NCBI GenBank assembly: GCA_963767835.1
Contig: CAVYFY010000015.1
Coordinates: 391,340 to 455,339 of the forward strand
DNA from: SIAQ01 sp963767835
GTDB taxonomy: Bacteria; Planctomycetota; Planctomycetia; Gemmatales; Gemmataceae
Direction of reading: 5' to 3'
Length of the DNA: 64,000 nt
Shown here: piece after piece, positions 9,565-18,606 of the stretch
Layout of the letters: every line of letters begins with the position of its first letter
Numbering within the stretch: the first letter of the stretch is position 1
Made by a program: the position numbers and the translations under genes
Notes under the pieces: generated by a model
The model's database searches: none
Told to the model about the DNA's origin: nothing
What the model saw: the letters and a program-made list of their open reading frames with translations, nothing else

Positions 9565-9960
9565 ATGGTAAAGCAGAGCGTCTGGGCGGACAGCAAGCGC
9601 GAGATTGAATGTTATAAATGGATCGAAAGCGAAAAGGTCGGGTACGACCTCGGCGATCAGGCCGTGCGTTCTTGGATCAAGGATCACTGGCACGGTTACC
9701 TTCGCCACCGCTGGCTAGATCACCTGCAAGGCCGAACGTTCTGGACGGAGCTCGACCGCGACGACTTCGGCCTGCTCCAGCAAAAATTCCAGGATCAGGC
9801 ACATTTGCTCGATCTCATCCTTCAGCGTCTGAAGAATTGTCAAGAAAACCTGCACATCTTCCTCTGGGCCCACGAATCCCAACTGCCTACCGAACCCATC
9901 ATCGCGATTCTCGAAGCCATCGACATCAACAGCAAGCGCCTTTCCTATCAGTTCGAATAA
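9565..9960 (+). CDS. Small hypothetical protein
   Basis: 131 residues from the ATG at 9565 (MVKQSVWADSKREIECYKWI). A longer start at 9484 would add 27 unlikely residues. The protein is acidic, rich in Trp and aromatic residues (SWIKDHWHGYLRHRWLDH, GRTFWTELDRDDFGLL) and mostly helical, with a helical C-terminus. No membrane segment. It converges on the folK-SDR gene; the 19-base gap and its own stop lie in an 18-base tandem duplication. Function unknown. Confidence 0.6.
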   Translation: MVKQSVWADSKREIECYKWIESEKVGYDLGDQAVRSWIKDHWHGYLRHRWLDHLQGRTFWTELDRDDFGLLQQKFQDQAHLLDLILQRLKNCQENLHIFLWAHESQLPTEPIIAILEAIDINSKRLSYQFE

Positions 9961-9988
9961 TCAGCGCACGTCGAATAATCAGCGCACG
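9953..9988. repeat. Two tandem copies of an 18-bp sequence at a convergent gene junction
   Basis: TCGAATAATCAGCGCACG is present twice head to tail (9953-9970, 9971-9988). The first copy ends the plus-strand hypothetical gene (stop TAA) and the second ends the minus-strand SDR gene (stop TGA). It looks like a recent slippage duplication. Confidence 0.85.
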
Positions 9989-11268
9989 GCGCCGCCATCG
10001 ATGCGAATGATCTGCCCCGTGATGAACTGGGCCGCGGGCGACACCAGCCAGCGCACGGTTGCCGCGACATCATCGGGCGTGCCCCAGCGCTGCAGCGGCG
10101 TTTCGCAGAGGACGCGCTGCTGCCACGAATCGGATGCTTGCTCTCCCCAGGCGGTGCGAATCCAGCCGGGCGCCAGGCAATTAACGCGCACCTCCGGAGC
10201 GAGGCTTAGCGCCAGGCTTTTGGTGAACGCCATCACCGCGGCCTTGCAAGCGCCGAAGAGTTGCCCGCTGTCCCCGGCCATGCCGGTTTCGGCTTGATCC
10301 CAGCCCATGTTGAGAATCACGCCGCGCCCTTGTTTTTTCATGAAATCGCCAGCAATTCGCGACAGGCTTATGGTGGCCCGCACATCGACCGCCCAGAGTT
10401 CTTGCAACTTCTGCTCGAACGACTTCTTCGCCAATTCGCCGGTCAGCGTGTCGGCACCGGCGTTGTTGATCCAGATATCGATGGAAGGGAATTTGTGCCT
10501 GGCTTGCTCGAAGACGGCAGCGCACTGATGCTCGTCGCGCAAATCGGCGAGAACGGTGATCGCCGTGACGTTTTTCCGCCGGCATTCCTCGGCGACCTTG
10601 TCCGCTGCCTCTCGTGAGCGTCGGCCGTGGAGGAGAACATTGGCGCCGGCATCGGCCAGCGTCAGGGCGATGGCCCGCCCGATGCCGCTCATCGAGCCGG
10701 TGACGACGGCGTTCTGCCCGTGCAGCTCGCATCGAGATACGGCGGGTCGGACAGCTTCATCCAACCGGACTAGCAAATCTTTGGCAGTGCTTTGCAGCAT
10801 GGGATGTACTGCCAGCGGTGCGATCTCGGCCAGGGGTTCCAGCACGAACCGCCGTTCGTGCATGCGCGGGTGCGGCACGATCAACTCCTCCCCTCGCCCC
10901 TCCGGGGGAGAGGGGCTGGGGGTAAGGGGGTGAACGTCGATCACCTGCGTGCCGTACAGCAGCAAGTCGAGATCGATGGTGCGCGGCCCAAATCGCTCGG
11001 CACGCTCGCGCCCCAACTGCGTCTCCACGGCGAGCAGCACGCGCAACAACTTCATCGGCTCCAGGCTGGTGCGAACCTGGGCGACGGCGTTCAGATCGCG
11101 CCCCTGGCCTGCCGGGCCGCCGACCGGATCAGTTTCGTGATAGCTGGAAACGCGCTCGACCTCGATGCCGGGCTGCAAGCGCAGCCGGGCAATCGCGGCG
11201 TCGAGATTCGCCTGGCGGTCCCCAAGATTGCTCCCCAGGGCAATGAAAGCGGTGTCGAAATCAGGCAT
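9979..11268 (-). CDS. folK: FolK (HPPK) fused to a short-chain dehydrogenase-like domain
   Basis: 429 residues. Residues 1-160 are 6-hydroxymethyl-7,8-dihydropterin pyrophosphokinase of folate synthesis: FIALGSNLGDRQANLDAAI, RERAERFGPRTIDLDLLLYG and LIVPHPRMHERRFVLEPLAE. An in-frame palindromic insert (PLTPSPSPPEGRGEE) precedes the LIVPHPRMHER block. Residues 190-429 are an SDR Rossmann domain with TGSMSGIG and NNAG motifs. The expected catalytic Ser is not apparent (ILNMGW) and the Tyr of YxxxK is Phe (LFGACK). The SDR part could be a FolM/pteridine-reductase relative or a non-catalytic partner. The start overlaps the NUDIX stop by eight bases, so the gene is translationally coupled. Confidence 0.88.
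   Translation of the reverse strand: MPDFDTAFIALGSNLGDRQANLDAAIARLRLQPGIEVERVSSYHETDPVGGPAGQGRDLNAVAQVRTSLEPMKLLRVLLAVETQLGRERAERFGPRTIDLDLLLYGTQVIDVHPLTPSPSPPEGRGEELIVPHPRMHERRFVLEPLAEIAPLAVHPMLQSTAKDLLVRLDEAVRPAVSRCELHGQNAVVTGSMSGIGRAIALTLADAGANVLLHGRRSREAADKVAEECRRKNVTAITVLADLRDEHQCAAVFEQARHKFPSIDIWINNAGADTLTGELAKKSFEQKLQELWAVDVRATISLSRIAGDFMKKQGRGVILNMGWDQAETGMAGDSGQLFGACKAAVMAFTKSLALSLAPEVRVNCLAPGWIRTAWGEQASDSWQQRVLCETPLQRWGTPDDVAATVRWLVSPAAQFITGQIIRIDGGAVR
10883..10933. repeat. CCCTCTCCC-type palindromic element, in frame within folK
   Basis: Hairpin with CCCCTCGCCCCTCC and GGGGGAGAGGGGC arms plus the GGGGGTAAGGGGG tail. It is read in frame as PLTPSPSPPEGRGEE in the HPPK domain, just before a catalytic-loop motif, without disrupting the frame. 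Confidence 0.8.
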
Positions 11269-11710
11269 GGCGTTCTTTCAGATGCTTGCGGGCGCAGGCG
11301 AGAATCTCGCGATGGTCGAATGCGAGACGCGGCGGCCGAGCCAATGAAAACCAGGCGACCTCGGCGGCATCGTCATCGGCTTGAGGTTTGACCTTATCCG
11401 CGTCAACCACGGCCAGATAGACGACGCTAATGGTGCGGCCACGCGGATCGCGCCCGGGATTGCCGAAGGTGTGAAGCTGCACTAATTCGCGGGCGTGCAC
11501 GCGGGTTTCCTCGAAAAGTTCACGCCGCGCTGCCGCTTCGAGCGTTTCGTCCAAATCCACAAACCCGCCCGGCATTGCCCAGCAGCCCGCGAACGGCTCA
11601 TTCTTGCGGCGAATCAGCAGCACTTGCCGTTTTGCCAATCGCGTCACGATCACGAAGTCCACCGTCACGGCGGGGTGCGGATAATCGCACACGTATTTCG
11701 TCGCAGGCAT
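11261..11710 (-). CDS. NUDIX hydrolase
   Basis: 149 residues with a near-canonical NUDIX box, GGFVDLDETLEAAARRELFE followed by ETRV; the final Gly of the box is Arg. The preceding VLLIRRKNEPFAGCWAMPGG is typical. Such enzymes cleave nucleoside-diphosphate-linked substrates with a divalent metal. The gene lies between aroC (seven-base gap) and folK (eight-base overlap) in one operon. This makes dihydroneopterin triphosphate, the folate-pathway substrate of NudB-type enzymes, an attractive candidate, but that is inference. Start at ATG 11710; a longer frame to 11797 overlaps the aroC end. Confidence 0.88.
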   Translation of the reverse strand: MPATKYVCDYPHPAVTVDFVIVTRLAKRQVLLIRRKNEPFAGCWAMPGGFVDLDETLEAAARRELFEETRVHARELVQLHTFGNPGRDPRGRTISVVYLAVVDADKVKPQADDDAAEVAWFSLARPPRLAFDHREILACARKHLKERHA

Positions 11711-11717
11711 GATGTCC

Positions 11718-12839
11718 TCAGGGAGCGCACTTCGCCCGCCAGCGCAGCCAGTGATCGACCAGCACCAGCGCCACCATCGCTTCACCCATCGGCACAAAAC
11801 GCGGCAGCAAGCACGGATCGTGGCGCCCCTTCGTCGCGATGGTCGTAGGCTCCCCCGCGGTCGTCACCGTTTTCTGCGGCTTTGGCAAGCTGCTTGTTGG
11901 CTTCAGGGCTACCCTACAAATGATCGGCGCACCGCTAGAGATGCCGCCCAGCATGCCGCCATGACGATTCGTTTCCGTGCCGATCTTGCGTCCCCTCACC
12001 TCCGACCCCTCTCCCCCGGGAGGCGAGGGGAGTGGAATGAACGCGTCGTTGTTCTCGCTGCCGCGCATCCTAGCGACGCTGAAGCCGGCGCCGTATTCGA
12101 ATCCAGTCACTGCGGGCAACGACAGCAGGGCTTTTGCCAGATCGGCTTTCAGCTTGTCGAAAACCGGCTCTCCCAGGCCAGGCGGAATCCCCACTGCGAC
12201 CAATTCGCAGATGCCGCCTATGGAGTCGGCATCCTTGCGAACCTCCTCGATCAGTGTTTTCATCTCGATTGCCTTGATTGGATCGGGGCAGCGCACCTCG
12301 TTGGCCTCGACTTGCTCCAGCGTCACCGCGGCCGGGTCGGCGATGTCCGCAATAATCGCGCCGACTTGCTTGACATAGCCGACGATGCGCATGCCTGCCT
12401 GGGCAAGCAGCTTCTTGGCGATGGCGCCGGCGGCGACCCGGCACACCGTCTCGCGGGCGCTGGAGCGCCCGCCTCCCCGGTAATCGCGGAAGCCGTACTT
12501 GGCATCAAAGGTGAAGTCGGCATGGCCAGGGCGATATTTGTCCTTGATGTCGCTGTAATCGTGGCTGCGCTGATCGAGATTGCGAAAGACGATGCCGATG
12601 GATGTGCCGTCGGTTTTGCCGTCGAAAACGCCGGACCAGATTTCCGGCACGTCGTCTTCTTTGCGTTGCGAGACGATGCTCGATTGCCCAGGCCGACGGC
12701 GACGCAAATCGGGCAGCAGATCGTCCACGCCGAGCGGCAAACCGGGCGGGCAGCCGTCGATGATGACGAGATAGCCCGGCCCATGGCTGACGCCGGCCGT
12801 GCTAACGCGAAACAGTTGGCCGAAGGTATTGCCTGCCAT
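11718..12839 (-). CDS. aroC: Chorismate synthase
   Basis: Converts EPSP to chorismate with reduced FMN, the last step of the shikimate pathway. 373 residues. The three family signatures are present: GESHGPG-like VSHGPGYLVIIDGCPPG at the N-terminus, GHADFTFDAKYGFRDYRGGG in the middle, and NRHGGMLGGISSGAPI near residue 300. An in-frame palindromic insert (PLPSPPGGEGSEVRG) sits just before the last motif and lengthens a loop. Start at ATG 12839; an ATG at 12872 is also in frame. First gene of a chorismate/folate operon (aroC, NUDIX, folK-SDR). The chorismate made here feeds p-aminobenzoate for folate. Confidence 0.95.
   Translation of the reverse strand: MAGNTFGQLFRVSTAGVSHGPGYLVIIDGCPPGLPLGVDDLLPDLRRRRPGQSSIVSQRKEDDVPEIWSGVFDGKTDGTSIGIVFRNLDQRSHDYSDIKDKYRPGHADFTFDAKYGFRDYRGGGRSSARETVCRVAAGAIAKKLLAQAGMRIVGYVKQVGAIIADIADPAAVTLEQVEANEVRCPDPIKAIEMKTLIEEVRKDADSIGGICELVAVGIPPGLGEPVFDKLKADLAKALLSLPAVTGFEYGAGFSVARMRGSENNDAFIPLPSPPGGEGSEVRGRKIGTETNRHGGMLGGISSGAPIICRVALKPTSSLPKPQKTVTTAGEPTTIATKGRHDPCLLPRFVPMGEAMVALVLVDHWLRWRAKCAP
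11991..12033. repeat. CCCTCTCCC-type palindromic element, in frame within aroC
   Basis: CCCCTCACCTCCGACCCCTC followed by TCCCCCGGGAGGCGAGGGGA; hairpin-forming and read in frame in chorismate synthase as a Pro/Gly-rich loop. Confidence 0.8.
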
Positions 12840-12933
12840 TGTTTGCCGATTGATTGCGGTATGCTCTTTCAACGCCGCCGCCAGGATGATATTCTATCGA
12901 GGAGGGCGAATTCCCGCGAGAGGAGAACGTAAC

Positions 12934-13437
12934 GTGGCACGCATGACGCGATTGGCCGGGCCGATGCTGGGGCTTTGGCTGCTAGGTTTGTTTTCGTATG
13001 CCCAGGACGCCGTCAAGAAAAAAGAGCCGCCGCGTTTCGGGTTCGACGTGGACGAGGTGACTTTTCCGCAGAAGACGCCGGCGGAGGCGATGGGTTCCAT
13101 CGTCAAGGCCATCGATCGGCGCAAAATCGATTACCTGCTGGCCCAGATTGCGGATCCGCTCTATGTCGATTACTGGGTCGATCAGTACAACAAGGGATTC
13201 ATGCAGGGCAAGGAAGAAGGCAAGCGCCTGCTCGCGTTCGAACGGCTGGTGCGCGAGACGAGCACCTACTACCAGAATGATCCGCTGATCCTCCGCGACC
13301 TGCGTGCCTTCGCCAAGGGCGCGAAATGGGACGAGAAGGACGACCTCGCCATCGGCTCTGTCGAGACGGTGCCGGCCCGCAAGGTCTACCTCCGCAAATT
13401 CGGCGACCGCTGGTTTCTGGAGAACAAGCAACAATAA
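12934..13437 (+). CDS. Secreted or periplasmic hypothetical protein
   Basis: Start placed at GTG 12934 because a GAGAGGAG ribosome site lies eight bases upstream; the ATG at 12943 is the alternative. The N-terminus (LAGPMLGLWLLGLFSYAQ) is a Sec signal peptide with likely cleavage after YAQ. The remaining 145 residues are charged alpha/beta with FPQKTPAEAMGSIVKAIDRR and a C-terminal VPARKVYLRKFGDRWFLEN that resembles the end of NTF2-like/SnoaL folds. It is divergent from aroC. Family not recognised with certainty. Confidence 0.6.
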   Translation: MARMTRLAGPMLGLWLLGLFSYAQDAVKKKEPPRFGFDVDEVTFPQKTPAEAMGSIVKAIDRRKIDYLLAQIADPLYVDYWVDQYNKGFMQGKEEGKRLLAFERLVRETSTYYQNDPLILRDLRAFAKGAKWDEKDDLAIGSVETVPARKVYLRKFGDRWFLENKQQ

Positions 13438-13439
13438 CT

Positions 13440-13502
13440 CGTTTACGTTTAGCGCTCGCGAACACGCGCCTGGAGTTTTATTGCGTGGGCTAAACGTAAA
13501 CC
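13440..13502. repeat. TTTAGCGCTCGC-type palindromic element
   Basis: Left arm GTTTACGTTTAGCGCTCGC and right arm GCGTGGGCTAAACGTAAACC around a short spacer, between two plus-strand genes. Same family as 48091-48153; 49652-49712 is a related GCTTAGCGCTCG variant. It may act as a terminator hairpin for the upstream gene but has no T tract. Confidence 0.7.
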
Positions 13503-13518
13503 AGACGTGGGACCAAGA

Positions 13519-14571
<1,053 letters not shown>

Positions 14572-14582
14572 ATCGCTCAATC

Positions 14583-14759
14583 ATGAACCTCCGCAGCCTG
14601 CATTCTTGGAACCTGACGCCGCGCCAGGCGATCGCGCTGCAAAAGGAGCTCGCGAAAATCATCGATGTGGAGTGCCCGCTGAAGAAATGCCCCGAACCGA
14701 CACGGCAAGCCCACCTGGAAGTCAATCGCCTACGGCTGCGCGACCATTTCCCACAATAG
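14583..14759 (+). pseudogene. Short ORF resembling the N-terminus of endonuclease V
   Basis: 58 codons beginning MNLRSLHSWNLTPRQAIALQ. The first 25 residues recall the start of endonuclease V proteins (LHxWxLTPxEAIALQ), but the downstream catalytic segments (GADVSF and the later Asp motif) are not present in any frame up to the CPBP protease. It starts 12 bases after ltaE stops. Most likely a truncated remnant; it could be an unrelated small protein. The similarity is from memory of the family and is weak. Confidence 0.35.
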
Positions 14760-14880
14760 GCTGGATCACCGGCGTGTCCACCAATAATGCTTCACCAACG
14801 TCATATAATAGTGTTGTTTGGCTGAGGGCTCATGGCAAAGAAAAACAGCGATACCCTGTGAGACCGTGCAGGAGATCCAC

Positions 14881-15604
14881 ATGGCCGTCGATGCTCCAGA
14901 CGCCCAAATCGATGAAGGGAGCAGCAGCGCACGCGGACAAAGGCAACAGCGGCTGGAGGTTGCCGTCTTCCTTTTCCTCGTCGTACCTTCGCTGGTGCTG
15001 TCGCTGTTCGCGATCCGCCAGGGAATTCTGAACTTTGTGGTCACGGCCGCGGCGATTATCTGCCGCGATCTCAGCCTCATCAGCCTGATCTTGTTCTTCC
15101 TTTGGCGCAACGGCAAAGCGCTCACCCAGATTGGCTGGAATTTTCGGTGCGTTGCGAAGGAATTGATTCTTGGCGCCGTGCCTGTTCATTCCGTTCACGC
15201 TCGTAACGGCCGGGCTTGACTGGGTCTTGTTGCGGGCCGGGTTGTCGGCCCCTGCAACACCGCTTCCGTCCGTCCTGAAAGTTGAAGGACGTTATGAGGT
15301 TCTGTTGGCCCTGGTCCTGATAACGGTTGTGGCGGTGGCGGAAGAGACCATCTTCCGCGGCTACCTGCTGCTGCGATTTCGCGCCATCCTCCGCAGTTCG
15401 ACATGGGCGATACTGCTGTCTTCGGCGATCTTTTCGGTGGGACACGGTTACGAAGGGTCGGCCGGGCTAGTGACCGTGGGCGTCATGGGGGTGCTGTTGG
15501 CCTGTGTTTACCTGTGGCGCGGCAGCCTCGCGGCCTCGATCGTCATGCACTTCCTACAAGACTTTCTTGGCATCGTGCTGATGCCCTTCCTGGAGATCAA
15601 GTAA
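14881..15604 (+). CDS. CPBP family intramembrane metalloprotease, one frameshift
   Basis: Two frames join near 15175-15185 into a protein of about 241 residues with a charged N-terminus (MAVDAPDAQIDEGSSSARGQ) and around six or seven membrane helices. The CPBP/Abi motifs are all in the second part: EETIFRG (the EExxxR glutamates), FSVGHGYEG (FxxxH) and MHFLQD. Relatives are the CAAX prenyl protease Rce1 and bacterial Abi/PrsW-like proteases, which cut substrates in the membrane. The substrate here is unknown. The break follows ELILGA, and the protein sense resumes at CLFIPFTLVTAGLDW. Confidence 0.8.
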
Positions 15605-15656
15605 CGGCAGCCGGAAGTAGTCGGGAAGCGCGATCCGTGCACTCGGGAGTATGCTC

Positions 15657-17435
15657 ATGGCGCAGACTGCGACGCACGCCAAGCGGCTCGGACCGCTGCG
15701 GTTTTACATCTGGTCGATGGTGATCGGCGTGGTGGCGGCGTTCGGGGCGGTTTTCTTTCGGGGCCTGATTGCGTTTTTCCACAACTTGCTTTTCCTCGGG
15801 GAATTGTCGGTATTCTATGACGCCAACGTGCATACGCCGCCCAGCCCGTGGGGGCCGTTCGTGATTTTGGTTCCGGTGCTGGGCGCCGCCGGCGTCGCCT
15901 TTCTGGTCGGCAACTTCGCCCCCGAGGCGAAGGGGCATGGCGTGCCGGAGGTGATGGATGCAATTTACTACAGCCGCGGCGTCGTTCGCCCGATTGTCGC
16001 CGTCATCAAGTCGCTGGCTTCGGCGCTGTCGATCGGCAGCGGGGGGTCGGTCGGCCGCGAGGGGCCGATCATTCAGATCGGTTCGTCTTTTGGCTCGACG
16101 CTGGGACAGCTTCTGAAGGTGCCGGGTTGGCAGCGCGTGACCTTGATTGCCGCCGGGGCGGGAGGCGGCATCGCGGCCACGTTCAACACACCCATCGGCG
16201 GCGTGTTGTTCGCGGTCGAAATCGTCATGCAGGAGGTCAGCGCCCGTACTCTCGTGCCGGTGACGATCGCCACCGTGACCGCCTCCTACGTGGGCCGGCT
16301 GATCCTCGGCGGCCATCCGGCGTTCGAGATTCCTGAATTTCAAACGCCCGATTTCGCGCCCACCAACCCGTTTGTCCTGCTGCTGTTCTCGACCCTCGGC
16401 CTGCTGACGGGCCTGGTTTCCGTGATCTACATCCGTTCGATCTATGCCTTCGAGGATTTTTTCGACAAGCGAATCGGCGGGAGCTATTACCGCCGCCACC
16501 TTGGCGGCATGTTTTGGGTTGGCGTCATCATGTATGCGGTGCTCGCCGCCACGGGGCATTACCACGTCGAGGGGGTCGGCTACGCCACCATCAACGACGT
16601 GCTTTCCGGCGATTGGTCATGGCTTCTGTTGGCCCTGTTCGCGCTCAAGTTGCTGACCACATCCCTGACGCTCGGCTCCGGCGCTTCCGGCGGCGTCTTC
16701 TCCCCGGCGCTTTTCATGGGGGCCACGCTGGGCGGCGTGTTTGGATTGGCCGCGAAACAGGTCTTCCCGACGCTGCCGATCCAGCCGGCCGCCTTCGCCG
16801 TCGCTGGCATGGCTGGCGTAGTCGGCGGCGCGACGGGCGCCGCTATCACCGCCGTCGTCATGATCTTCGAAATGACGCTCGACTACCGTGTCGTCATTCC
16901 CATGACCATCACGGTCGCACTCAGCTACGGCGTCCGCACGCTCATCCAGCCGCAGAGCATCTACACGCTCAAACTAGCCCGCCGCGGGCATTACATCCCC
17001 GACGCCTTGCGAGCTATTCTCTATCACCTGAAACGAACCGGCGAGATCATGGACGTTCAGTTCGTCGCCGTCCCCGCCAGCGGCACCATCGCCGACTTCG
17101 TGCGCATCGCGTTGGATCGGCCCGAGGTGACGTGCTTCCCGGTCGAGGGGCCCGCGGGCCTGATCGGGTTTCTGACGCGGGACTCGGCGCTTCGGCCCGC
17201 CACCCCGGAAGACGATCATGCCTGCCTGGGCGACCTCGCGGACAAAAGATTTGTCATCGTGCATGAGCAGACGCCGCTCCTGGAAGCGATGAGCCGGATG
17301 CGCGCCGCAGGCGCTTCTTTGGCCTTGGTGACAGATGGTTCGACTAGTCCAACCGGCTGTAAAATCATGGGTCTGATCACAAAACATCAGATCGCCACCG
17401 CCGTAATGGAGGGGCTGGAAATGTTCTCCGATTGA
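15657..17435 (+). CDS. ClC-type chloride channel/antiporter with C-terminal CBS region
   Basis: 592 residues. Ion-pathway motifs are present: GHGVPEVMDAIYYSRG, the GSGGSVGREGPIIQIGSS selectivity-filter segment, and GSGASGGVFSPALFMGATLG. About ten hydrophobic segments span residues 20-430. The last 150 residues form a cytoplasmic domain with two CBS-like halves (DVQFVAVPASGTIADFVRIA; FVIVHEQTPLLEAMSRMRAA). It moves chloride, possibly in exchange for protons. ATG 15657 has GGAG eight bases upstream; the ATG at 15651 is too close to it. A 52-base gap follows the CPBP gene. Confidence 0.93.
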   Translation: MAQTATHAKRLGPLRFYIWSMVIGVVAAFGAVFFRGLIAFFHNLLFLGELSVFYDANVHTPPSPWGPFVILVPVLGAAGVAFLVGNFAPEAKGHGVPEVMDAIYYSRGVVRPIVAVIKSLASALSIGSGGSVGREGPIIQIGSSFGSTLGQLLKVPGWQRVTLIAAGAGGGIAATFNTPIGGVLFAVEIVMQEVSARTLVPVTIATVTASYVGRLILGGHPAFEIPEFQTPDFAPTNPFVLLLFSTLGLLTGLVSVIYIRSIYAFEDFFDKRIGGSYYRRHLGGMFWVGVIMYAVLAATGHYHVEGVGYATINDVLSGDWSWLLLALFALKLLTTSLTLGSGASGGVFSPALFMGATLGGVFGLAAKQVFPTLPIQPAAFAVAGMAGVVGGATGAAITAVVMIFEMTLDYRVVIPMTITVALSYGVRTLIQPQSIYTLKLARRGHYIPDALRAILYHLKRTGEIMDVQFVAVPASGTIADFVRIALDRPEVTCFPVEGPAGLIGFLTRDSALRPATPEDDHACLGDLADKRFVIVHEQTPLLEAMSRMRAAGASLALVTDGSTSPTGCKIMGLITKHQIATAVMEGLEMFSD

Positions 17436-17550
17436 ATTGATCAGCGACGCCAGGGCCACGACGGGACCGCATCGGCAAAGCACCGACCGGAGCACGGCTG
17501 CAAGGGGAGTGATGCCACGTCATCCCTCCGGACGAGCAAGGAAATAAATC

Positions 17551-17642
17551 ATGGCGAAGAGAAAAAACCAGCAAACGGCGTCGGTCAAGTTGTGCGCGGC
17601 GAGATTCTCACGAAGCCGCCGAGGAAACACCGCCGCCGTTGA
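17551..17642 (+). other. Possible small basic protein, frameshifted, or antitoxin N-terminal remnant
   Basis: An ATG with an AAGGA ribosome site opens MAKRKNQQTASVKL, which recalls the start of small ribbon-helix-helix antitoxins. If the A6 run at 17561-17566 carries a one-base error, the reading becomes MAKRK-PANGVGQVVRGEILT-KPPRKHRRR with a stop at 17642, a plausible 30-residue basic protein. Either way the frame ends against the DUF1501 remnant on the other strand. Weak call. Confidence 0.3.
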
Positions 17643-17643
17643 T

Positions 17644-17990
17644 TCACAGCATCAGCTCGCGAATCGGCTCCCCGTCGTCCAAAAGCTGCCGCGGTCGCCC
17701 GCTGAAATCGGGCACGGCAATGGTCGGGTCGATGCCGAGCGTGTGATAGACGGTGCCCAGGATGTTTTGCGGGCCGACGGCGCGCGTGCGGGGACGCTGG
17801 CCTCGGCTGTTGGTCGCGCCGATTTCCTGGCCGCTGCGGACGGCGCGGGCAAAGAGGGCGAAAGTAGGAATTGGTGGCCGTACCACGGCGAATCGGGCGC
17901 GTGCCCGCGTAGATATAGCGGTCGTCGGGCTTGCCGTAGCGATCGCGCACACGCTGCGATTCCTGGCTCACATCGAATGCCGCCCGTGCC
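17644..17990 (-). pseudogene. Remnant of a DUF1501 (sulfatase-like) protein gene
   Basis: The C-terminal fragment GATNSRGQRPRTRAVGPQNI ... LGTVYHTLGIDPT ... DFSGRPRQLLDDGEPIREL is characteristic of planctomycete DUF1501 secreted proteins, which are about 450 residues long. An upstream fragment in another frame (FDVSQESQRVRDRYGK) matches a more N-terminal part. The rest of the gene is missing and the frames do not join cleanly. This is a deletion-and-frameshift pseudogene. Confidence 0.7.
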
Positions 17991-18141
17991 CACCGGTTTT
18001 GCTTCGCATGCAGACTGAATTTTGTCCCCCGTCTTTGCACGCGGAGCAGGCCGCATAGAATCGTTGATGTTGGAGTGGGCGAGCGGCGGGACTTTTACTC
18101 CCCTCTCGCTCCTCGGATGAGCGCGCCAATGGATGCAGCCC

Positions 18142-18606
18142 ATGAGCAGCGAACAATCGCCGACGCTGGAAACCGATCCGCGCTTTCCGTCCGGGCCGTG
18201 GGTCGGCTATTTCCTGCAAAAGGGCTTGCCGGGCAAGCACACGATGGAGTTGCGCCTCACGTTTCAAGCGGGCAACATGAACGGTGAAGGCCGCGATCGC
18301 GTCGGCGAATTTCTCATCAAAGGCCATTACGACATCGCCGACGGCAAATGCTACTGGACCAAGAAATACCTCGGCAAGCACGATGTCTTCTACCAGGGCT
18401 TCAACGAGGGCAAAGGCATCTGGGGCGTGTGGGAGATCGGCCAACTCGCGCGCGGCGGGTTCCACATCTGGCCCGAAGCGATGGGCGATCCGACGGACGA
18501 CCATCTCGTCGCGGAGGCCGAGCTGCCTGATGAGGGACCGATGTCTTGGCCGGAGGGGGAACCGGTTGAAATTGGAGCTGGTTCATCAGGAAAGGATGCG
18601 CCATGA
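18142..18606 (+). CDS. Hypothetical protein coupled to the molybdopterin oxidoreductase
   Basis: 154 residues (MSSEQSPTLETDPRFPSGPW). ATG 18133 in the same frame is possible. The body is beta-rich with alternating aromatic residues (GKHTMELRLTFQAGNMNGEG, GHYDIADGKCYWTKKYLGKH, GIWGVWEIGQLARGGFHIWP), suggesting a small lipocalin-like or beta-sandwich domain. No signal peptide. Its stop overlaps the next gene's ATG as ATGA, so the two are translationally coupled. Family not recognised. Confidence 0.65.
   Translation: MSSEQSPTLETDPRFPSGPWVGYFLQKGLPGKHTMELRLTFQAGNMNGEGRDRVGEFLIKGHYDIADGKCYWTKKYLGKHDVFYQGFNEGKGIWGVWEIGQLARGGFHIWPEAMGDPTDDHLVAEAELPDEGPMSWPEGEPVEIGAGSSGKDAP

Noticed and set aside
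15597..16565. Minus-strand frame of 322 codons over the ClC gene
   Set aside because: Antisense of a motif-complete channel; composition is His/Arg/Gln-rich without structure.
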